A stretch of 36,282 bases of DNA from a virus, in the IMG/VR virus record IMGVR_UViG_3300020442_001006, positions 1 to 36,282 of that record. The stretch is one strand, 5' to 3'. The position numbers and the translations under genes are program-made. Positions 31,634 to 36,282 of the stretch are shown here, piece after piece. How positions within the stretch are numbered: the stretch's first letter is position 1; each line of letters begins with the position of its first letter. Under the pieces are notes generated by a model, which was given only the letters and a program-made list of their open reading frames with translations, ran no database searches and was not told where the DNA came from.

Positions 31634-31754
31634 AGAAGAAATTACTAAACTACAAACCAAACTACAAGATTTGGAAGAAGAAGGTGTTCAGGAATTGTGG
31701 CATCGTCGTACCACACTTGGATTTTCTCAACCACCTGAATTACTAAATGAATAA
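31578..31754 (+). CDS. 58-residue helical small protein
   Basis: Starts 56 bases before the purN stop in another frame and runs into the next ORF by an 8-base overlap. The sequence is a charged helix (MKAKAALKKALEQPWLYTEE, EITKLQTKLQDLEEEGVQEL) followed by WHRRTTLGFSQPPELLNE. A short coiled coil is likely. Function unknown. Confidence 0.6.
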   Translation: MKAKAALKKALEQPWLYTEEEITKLQTKLQDLEEEGVQELWHRRTTLGFSQPPELLNE

Positions 31755-31953
31755 ATTTTGGGAGATATGGAAATATTCATTGGGCAGTTTCTCTGATGAA
31801 AAAACTAAACCCTATGACAACTACGTTGTTATCATACGTAGTATTATATTCTTTTCTTATCTCATTACTAATTGTTTTATTATTAGCGGAGTGATACGGC
31901 ACTGGAATGAAGTACCAACTGAAAGATTATCTATACAGCATCAATCAAAGTAA
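31747..31953 (+). CDS. Conserved cyanophage membrane protein upstream of gp62
   Basis: 68 residues: MNKFWEIWKYSLGSFSDEKT, KPYDNYVVIIRSIIFFSYLI, then TNCFIISGVIRHWNEVP. Residues about 27-48 form one membrane helix. The KYSLGSFSDEKTKPYDNY motif is one I recall as highly conserved in T4-like cyanophages, which raises confidence that it is a real and constrained gene. It overlaps gp62 by 47 bases. Its role is unknown. Confidence 0.75.
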   Translation: MNKFWEIWKYSLGSFSDEKTKPYDNYVVIIRSIIFFSYLITNCFIISGVIRHWNEVPTERLSIQHQSK

Positions 31954-32299
31954 AAAGAATATTATTGATGATGATTCTGATGCTGAAAAGAAATACCCAC
32001 CATACATTGTAAACAGATGTCTATCATCGTTTACTGATACTGTATTGTATGCAAATGAGATGAACAAGAACCCTCATCTGCCAAACAAGATGCAGTATGA
32101 TTTTTACATAAATAGTGTGAAACCAAGGAAACGTTTTTCTCCTTGGGCTAGGAAAGATTCTATTGATTATCTTGACGTAGTTAAAGAGTATTATGGTTAT
32201 AATGATGATAAGGCTCTCCAAGCACTCAGGATTCTCACCAAGGATCAACTAGATAAAATTACATATCTATTGAGAAAGGGTGGTAAAAATGCAAAGTGA
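31907..32299 (+). CDS. gp62: Clamp loader small subunit
   Basis: 130 residues (T4 gp62 has 187, but cyanophage versions are shorter). It matches the family pattern LKDYLYSINQSKKNIID, KKYPPYIVNRCLSSFTDTVL, NEMNKNPHLPNKMQYDFYIN, VKPRKRFSPWARK and VVKEYYGYNDDKALQALRIL. It is the non-ATPase subunit that bridges the gp44 tetramer. It is separated from gp44 by an accessory island, unlike T4, but keeps its T4 link to regA, which it overlaps by 11 bases. Confidence 0.92.
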   Translation: MKYQLKDYLYSINQSKKNIIDDDSDAEKKYPPYIVNRCLSSFTDTVLYANEMNKNPHLPNKMQYDFYINSVKPRKRFSPWARKDSIDYLDVVKEYYGYNDDKALQALRILTKDQLDKITYLLRKGGKNAK

Positions 32300-32711
32300 G
32301 ACTGAGACTAATTGGAAACAGGCTGACATGGTTGAGGTTACATTGGGGGAACCTGATGACTTTCTAAAAGTGAGAGAAACTTTAACAAGGATTGGAGTCG
32401 CTTCCAGAAAAGAAAAAAAGATTTATCAGTCATGTCATATCTTGCATAAGCAAGGTAAGTATTATATTGTACATTTCAAGGAACTCTTTGCCCTTGATGG
32501 TAAAAAGACAAATTTTTCTATCAACGATATTCAACGTAGGAATAGAATTGCACAACTTCTTTCAGACTGGGGTCTGATCAGTGTAGTTTCTCCTGACACG
32601 ATCTCTGATCTAGCACCGTTGAATCAAATCAAAGTGTTAAGTTTTAAAGATAAAGATGCTTGGACGCTAGAATCTAAGTATAATATTGGTCGTAAGAAAC
32701 AAGAGGATTGA
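32289..32711 (+). CDS. regA: RegA translational repressor
   Basis: 140 residues (T4 RegA has 122). It matches closely: MVEVTLGEPDDFLKVRETLT, RIGVASRKEKKIYQSCHILH, KQGKYYIVHFKELFALDG, RRNRIAQLLSDWGL and IKVLSFKDKDAWTLESKYNI. RegA binds the start region of early mRNAs, including clamp and clamp loader genes and its own. ATG 32289 follows AAAGGGTGG and overlaps gp62. The T4-like start would be ATG 32328, 13 codons later, so a short N-terminal extension is possible but uncertain. TGATG links it to the next gene. Confidence 0.95.
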   Translation: MQSETETNWKQADMVEVTLGEPDDFLKVRETLTRIGVASRKEKKIYQSCHILHKQGKYYIVHFKELFALDGKKTNFSINDIQRRNRIAQLLSDWGLISVVSPDTISDLAPLNQIKVLSFKDKDAWTLESKYNIGRKKQED

Positions 32712-33391
32712 TGGAAGATCATCCTTCTAGGGTTGAGTCTGATAATCCTAAGTTGTATAGATGGACTAGTTGGGAATCTAATACTCCCTTCGCTCCATAT
32801 TTTGACATACCAGTTTACATTGATGATCTAGGTGAAACAATTACTAGTGATTTGGTTGATCTAATTTCTGCTAAAAAATGTAGCAGAGAAAATTGGTTAG
32901 ATTATAATTTATTTTCTTGGTCTGATCTTGTTGTTCAAATTTTATCTGATAGAATCTATCAAATATATTTGGACTATATTAATGAACTGGGTGAAGAAGT
33001 TATACCAAAAGACAAGTTATGGATTCGTGGTTGGGGAGTAACATTACAACCCAACGAAGGTATTCCACACCACTCTCATGCCTTTCACGAAAACAGTTAC
33101 CTTAGTGGTAATATATCTTTGTCTGAACTTGGCACATCAACTGATTACTTATTCCCATATCTAGGATGGTATTTTGGATATTGGAAAGTGAAAAATGTTA
33201 TGGGTCAAATGACATTATTTCCCTCGTGGTTAGAACATGCTGTAGGATGCAATCCTACAAACGAGGTACGGTTTTCCATAGCGTTTGATATGTTTACCGA
33301 ACATACCATTAATTACATTCGTGAGAACCGTAATAATACGTCGGAAAACCAGAAAACTATCCTGTTGTCAAAACGAATGGATGTGCTATAG
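32711..33391 (+). CDS. Putative 2OG-Fe(II) oxygenase, PF13759-like
   Basis: 226 residues from the TGATG-coupled ATG. The C-terminal half has the jelly-roll pattern of the phage 2OG oxygenase family: GWGVTLQPNEGIPHHSHAFH (H120-H126 cluster), ENSYLSGNISL, GQMTLFPSWLEHAVGCNP with distal His176, and NEVRFSIAFDMF with Arg187 as the probable 2-oxoglutarate anchor. The first iron ligand cannot be assigned among the clustered His. The substrate is unknown. It stands between regA and hsp20. Confidence 0.8.
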   Translation: MEDHPSRVESDNPKLYRWTSWESNTPFAPYFDIPVYIDDLGETITSDLVDLISAKKCSRENWLDYNLFSWSDLVVQILSDRIYQIYLDYINELGEEVIPKDKLWIRGWGVTLQPNEGIPHHSHAFHENSYLSGNISLSELGTSTDYLFPYLGWYFGYWKVKNVMGQMTLFPSWLEHAVGCNPTNEVRFSIAFDMFTEHTINYIRENRNNTSENQKTILLSKRMDVL

Positions 33392-33392
33392 A
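33365..33392 (+). promoter_or_regulatory. Possible sigma70-type promoter for hsp20
   Basis: TTGTCA (33365-33370) and TATAGA (33387-33392) are spaced by 16 bases at the end of the oxygenase gene. The 120-base gap to hsp20 holds two modest inverted repeats (GTTGGA/TCCAAC near 33419-33445 and GTGGAT/ATCCAC at 33459-33477) but no gene. Only moderate matches to consensus. Confidence 0.4.
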
Positions 33393-33511
33393 TACTATAG
33401 GCACAAAATTCAGTGCTCAGTTGGAGTTGTCAAGCACATTCCAACGCCAAAAACAATAGTGGATGCTTCGGATCCACAATCACACACAGTCGCTTTTAGG
33501 AGGACACTATA

Positions 33512-33955
33512 ATGGTCACATTTGACTGGGATACCTATACCCCATATATGCTAGGTTTTGAAAATGACATCAAAAGACTCAACAGACTTGAAGCTCTTGC
33601 AGGAGCTGGAAGCAATTACCCACCTTACAACATCATTAGTGGATCTGATAACAGAACCATTTTGGAAGTCGCTCTTGCTGGATTTTCAAGAAAAGATATT
33701 GAAGTCGCAACAGAAGAAAACGTCTTAACACTTTCAGCATATCCTGAAGTAAAAGAAGAAAGAGAGTATGCCCACAAAGGAATTGCTACGAGATCTTTTA
33801 CTAAGAGTTGGCAACTAGGAGATGATGTTGAAGTTAAATCCGTTGACTATGTAGATGGATTGCTAACAGTGGTACTGGAAAAATTTGTACCAGAAGAAAA
33901 GAAAAGAAAGTTGTGGTTCTCTGAAAGGGAGTCGCTTCCAGAAGCAGATAAATAA
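33512..33955 (+). CDS. hsp20: Small heat shock protein (Hsp20/alpha-crystallin)
   Basis: 147 residues with a strong AGGAGG ribosome binding site. The alpha-crystallin domain spans about 38-130: YNIISGSDNRTILEVALAGF, SRKDIEVATEENVLTLSAYP, the A-x-x-x-I-A-T-R-S-F-T-K-S strand, VKSVDYVDGLLTVVLEKFVP ending in the G-L-L motif. It is an ATP-independent holdase; hsp20 is a nearly universal T4-like cyanophage gene proposed to aid scaffold or host protein folding during infection. The stop is nine bases before the hairpin/promoter at 33965. Confidence 0.94.
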   Translation: MVTFDWDTYTPYMLGFENDIKRLNRLEALAGAGSNYPPYNIISGSDNRTILEVALAGFSRKDIEVATEENVLTLSAYPEVKEEREYAHKGIATRSFTKSWQLGDDVEVKSVDYVDGLLTVVLEKFVPEEKKRKLWFSERESLPEADK

Positions 33956-33964
33956 CGTAACACA

Positions 33965-34001
33965 GGGGGGACTTGACATCCCCCCTTCCTCTTGATATAA
34001 T
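33965..34001 (+). promoter_or_regulatory. Consensus sigma70 promoter with its -35 in a hairpin loop
   Basis: GGGGGGA (33965-33971) pairs with TCCCCCC (33979-33985). The seven-base loop CTTGACA contains the consensus -35 TTGACA (33973-33978). TATAAT (33996-34001) follows after exactly 17 bases, so both hexamers are perfect. The stem may act as terminator for hsp20 in RNA while the DNA serves as promoter for the gene at 34022 and DNA polymerase. Confidence 0.88.
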
Positions 34002-34021
34002 TAAATCAACTGAATTGTAAT

Positions 34022-34489
34022 ATGACTGATACACCCGTGGCACAAAACGAAACTGCCCCTAATGAAGTTACACATAATGTACGTATTGTCACGCTTATGT
34101 CTGGCGAGCAAGTAATTGCTAACTTTGGACAAGTGCGTGAGGAAGACAAGTTTGTTGCATATCAACTTCTCTATCCACTGTCACTAGCACTTCAGGTAGG
34201 TGAACCTGATGAGAGTGGAAACGAGCAGTTTAATGTAACATATCGTCGTTGGAATCCTTTTACTCCATACGAAGATCATCGTATCAATCCTGCATCCGTG
34301 GTATCTGCGATGCCACCATCAGGTGATATTCTGCTAAACTATGTCACTAAACTCAAGGAAGCAAGAGTTGATCTTGGATTCCTTCCAAACAATGGAGATG
34401 ATATTCTAGGAATTGCTAATGAACAACAACAACCTGTCGGTGCTGCTACTGAAGGACCAGTGGCTGCTGGCGTCAGTACAGGAGATTGA
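34022..34489 (+). CDS. Sm-like-fold candidate protein upstream of gp43
   Basis: 155 residues. The barrel-like N-terminal part reads VRIVTLMSGEQVIANFGQVR, then EEDKFVAYQLLYPLSLALQV, and the third part is FNVTYRRWNPFTPYEDHRIN. It shares the x-L-x-(S/T)-G-E-(Q/E)-(V/L)-I start with the gene at 18133. The C-terminal 40 residues are Asn/Gln/Ala-rich and flexible. It is driven by the consensus promoter just upstream and has no clear ribosome binding site. RNA binding is inferred from fold resemblance only. Confidence 0.75.
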   Translation: MTDTPVAQNETAPNEVTHNVRIVTLMSGEQVIANFGQVREEDKFVAYQLLYPLSLALQVGEPDESGNEQFNVTYRRWNPFTPYEDHRINPASVVSAMPPSGDILLNYVTKLKEARVDLGFLPNNGDDILGIANEQQQPVGAATEGPVAAGVSTGD

Positions 34490-34697
34490 AGGAGTACAGT
34501 TTGGAGATCCTGACTGTATCTTAGGTAATCCAATGGCAATTGAGGGAGACCAGTTGAAAGACTGGCTCCCCTTTGCTGATATTAAAGAGACAGTTGTCCG
34601 ATCTTCTGATATACTAACCTTTATTGAACCTGGCAAAGACATCCTTGCCAAGTATTATAGTTACAAACCTATTGAGCCTGAAGTCCTTACAGAATGA
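34419..34697 (+). CDS. Small protein coupled to gp43, possible third Sm-like paralogue
   Basis: 92 residues with ATG 34419 preceded by TAGGA (34407-34411); GTG 34440 is an alternative. The core WLLASVQEIEGVQFGDPD, CILGNPMAIEG, then KETVVRSSDILTFIEPG gives the same short-barrel pattern as the other two Sm-like candidates. The first 71 bases overlap the preceding gene and its stop overlaps gp43 by ATGA. The chain suggests co-expression with DNA polymerase. Confidence 0.65.
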   Translation: MNNNNLSVLLLKDQWLLASVQEIEGVQFGDPDCILGNPMAIEGDQLKDWLPFADIKETVVRSSDILTFIEPGKDILAKYYSYKPIEPEVLTE

Positions 34698-36282
34698 AGT
34701 TTTACACAAACGTTGAACAGGCAGGAAACCGTCTTCTAGTACGTGGGTACGAGGGCGGTTTTCCTTTTTCTTACCGAGTATCTTTCAATCCTACATTATA
34801 TGTACCTAGTAAAAATTATTCTGAGTGGAAAACACTAGAAGGAAATTGTGTAGAACCTTTGAAGTTAGGTTCTATTAATGATGCAAAAGAGTTTGTCAAA
34901 AAATATAGAGACGTAGAAGATTTTGATATTTACGGCAACACTCGTTACCTATATCAATACATTACTGAACAGCATCCTGAAGATGAAATCAAATACGATA
35001 CATCAAAGATTCGTGTGTTCAACATTGATATTGAAACTGCTGCCGAGAATGGATTCCCTGATATTGAAACAGCAGATCAGGAAATTTTAGCAATCAGTAT
35101 TAAGGACTCTTATACTGGTCGCATCATTGTGTTTGGTGCTAGACCATTTGATAACAATGACCCTGAGGTTGATTACATGCACTTCAGAACTGAAGAGTCT
35201 ATGTTGACTGCATTCTTGGGGTATTGGAATGAAAATTGTCCTGATGTTATTACAGGTTGGAACGTACAGCTTTTTGATATTCCCTATATCGCTCGCCGTA
35301 TTGATAGGATTCTTGGTGAGAGGGCTGCTAAGAGTCTTAGCCCTTGGAAACTTATTTCTTCTAGAGAAATTTTCATCAAAGGACGAAGACAAATCGCCTA
35401 CGATCTACCAGGAATTTCTACGCTGGATTATCTTGAACTATACAGAAAATTCACTTATACAAACCAAGAAAGTTATCGTCTTGATCACATCTGTATGGTT
35501 GAACTTGGAGCGAGAAAGTTAGATCACTCTGAGTACGATACTTTCAAAGAGTTCTATGAGAATGATTGGCAAAAGTTTATTGAGTATAACATTCACGACG
35601 TTAGGTTGGTAGATCAACTTGATGATAAGATGAAACTACTTGACTTAGCGTTTACCATGGCTTATGATGCTAAGGTAAACTATGAGGATGTATTCTCACA
35701 GGTTCGTATGTGGGATAACTACATCTACTGTGAGTTAAATAAACGTAAGATTGCAATTCCTCCTAAGAGGGAAGCAACTAAAGATGCCAAATATGCTGGT
35801 GCTTATGTTAAAGAACCGAAACCAGGACGCTATGATTGGGTTGTTAATTTTGACCTCAATAGCCTCTATCCTCATCTTATTATGCAGTACAATATCTCCC
35901 CAGAAACCCTCAGGGAGACTAGACATCCCTGTGCGAGCGTTGAAGGGATCCTAAAAAAGGAGATTGATATTGATGGTGAGTTTGCTGTCTGTGCCAATGG
36001 AGCACAGTACAGGAAGGACGTACAAGGTTTTCTGCCTTTGATGATGCAGAAGATGTATGACTCTAGGGTCATCTTTAAGAAGAAGATGATCAAAGCAAAA
36101 CAACAGTATGAGAAAACTCCTACTGTTGAACTAATGAAGGAGATTGCTCGTTGCAATAACATTCAAATGGCAAAGAAGATTTCTCTTAACTCTGCCTATG
36201 GTGCTATTGGTAATGAGCACTTCCGATACTATCGTCTTGCAAACGCAGAAGCAATTACGCTATCTGGACAGGTCTCTATCCG
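34694..36282 (+). CDS. gp43: DNA polymerase, family B, N-terminal part (3' end outside window)
   Basis: The open frame begins at ATGA 34694 and runs off the window after about 529 codons (T4 gp43 has 898). The 3'-5' exonuclease motifs are FNIDIETA (D112, E114), DVITGWNVQLFDIPY and YNIHDVRLVDQ. The polymerase domain has motif A NFDLNSLYPHLIM and motif B KKISLNSAYGAIGNEHFRYY. Motif C (DTD) lies beyond the end. It is the replicative polymerase and works with gp45/44/62. The region between exonuclease and motif A seems collinear with the family, with no intein or insert visible. Confidence 0.96.
   Translation, partial: MKFYTNVEQAGNRLLVRGYEGGFPFSYRVSFNPTLYVPSKNYSEWKTLEGNCVEPLKLGSINDAKEFVKKYRDVEDFDIYGNTRYLYQYITEQHPEDEIKYDTSKIRVFNIDIETAAENGFPDIETADQEILAISIKDSYTGRIIVFGARPFDNNDPEVDYMHFRTEESMLTAFLGYWNENCPDVITGWNVQLFDIPYIARRIDRILGERAAKSLSPWKLISSREIFIKGRRQIAYDLPGISTLDYLELYRKFTYTNQESYRLDHICMVELGARKLDHSEYDTFKEFYENDWQKFIEYNIHDVRLVDQLDDKMKLLDLAFTMAYDAKVNYEDVFSQVRMWDNYIYCELNKRKIAIPPKREATKDAKYAGAYVKEPKPGRYDWVVNFDLNSLYPHLIMQYNISPETLRETRHPCASVEGILKKEIDIDGEFAVCANGAQYRKDVQGFLPLMMQKMYDSRVIFKKKMIKAKQQYEKTPTVELMKEIARCNNIQMAKKISLNSAYGAIGNEHFRYYRLANAEAITLSGQVSI

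Noticed and set aside
33405-33480. tRNA-like look of the gap before hsp20 (GCTCAGTTGG and small stems)
   Set aside because: The D-loop-like string is followed by a short stem, but no T-loop GTTCRA motif, anticodon stem or acceptor pairing could be placed.
33948-33954. ATAAATA at the end of hsp20
   Set aside because: It overlaps the stop, as in late genes, but a consensus sigma70 promoter follows immediately and the downstream genes are early replication genes; kept as a chance match.

Overview
This window reads as part of a T4-like cyanophage genome (a marine Synechococcus/Prochlorococcus myovirus). Three things support this: the T4 structural order gp17-18-19-20-67-21-22-23; the T4 replication and recombination set (uvsY, uvsW, gp55, gp47, gp46, gp45, gp44, gp62, regA, gp43); and typical cyanophage accessory genes (zwf, cobS, purN, hsp20, 2OG-Fe(II) oxygenases, a DUF3110 protein). 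All supported genes lie on the + strand. The DNA is AT-rich and tightly packed, with many ATGA and TAATG junctions. No psbA, tRNA, insertion sequence or CRISPR was seen. The exact phage and host cannot be fixed from the window.

Layout. 1-930: the 3' end of zwf, two small membrane ORFs and a staphylococcal-nuclease-like enzyme. 964-11108: terminase, sheath, tube, portal, prohead core, protease, scaffold and major capsid protein. Most of these genes follow a short ATAAATA/CTAAATA motif that resembles the T4 late promoter, and the block ends at a strong terminator after gp23. 11197-16191: two small ORFs, then three cyanophage-type structural genes. The first has a tail-tube-like N-terminus, the third has Calx-beta-like repeats, and the first and third end in vWA-like domains. 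16195-18567: uvsY, uvsW and an Sm-like small protein. 18617-23409: a sigma70-type promoter driving the late sigma factor gp55, several small genes and gp47/DUF3110/gp46. 23453-26822: a metallopeptidase/vWA protein paired with a CobS/MoxR-type AAA+ ATPase. 26806-29057: small genes plus clamp (gp45) and clamp loader (gp44). 29054-31953: an accessory island with a Dam-type methylase, an oxygenase, purN and small ORFs. 31907-33391: gp62, regA and a second oxygenase. 33512-36282: hsp20, two Sm-like proteins and the 5' part of DNA polymerase gp43, cut by the window end.

How it fits together. gp45/gp44/gp62/gp43 form the replisome core, with RegA as translational repressor. gp46/47, UvsY and UvsW handle recombination-dependent replication. 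gp55 would direct host RNA polymerase to the late motifs in front of the capsid and tail genes. zwf and purN suit the known cyanophage strategy of raising NADPH and nucleotide supply. The features most worth a second look are the peptidase-vWA/CobS pair, the Sm-like paralogues, the vWA-like tails on structural proteins, and gene boundaries where a terminator-like hairpin covers the -35 region of the next promoter.
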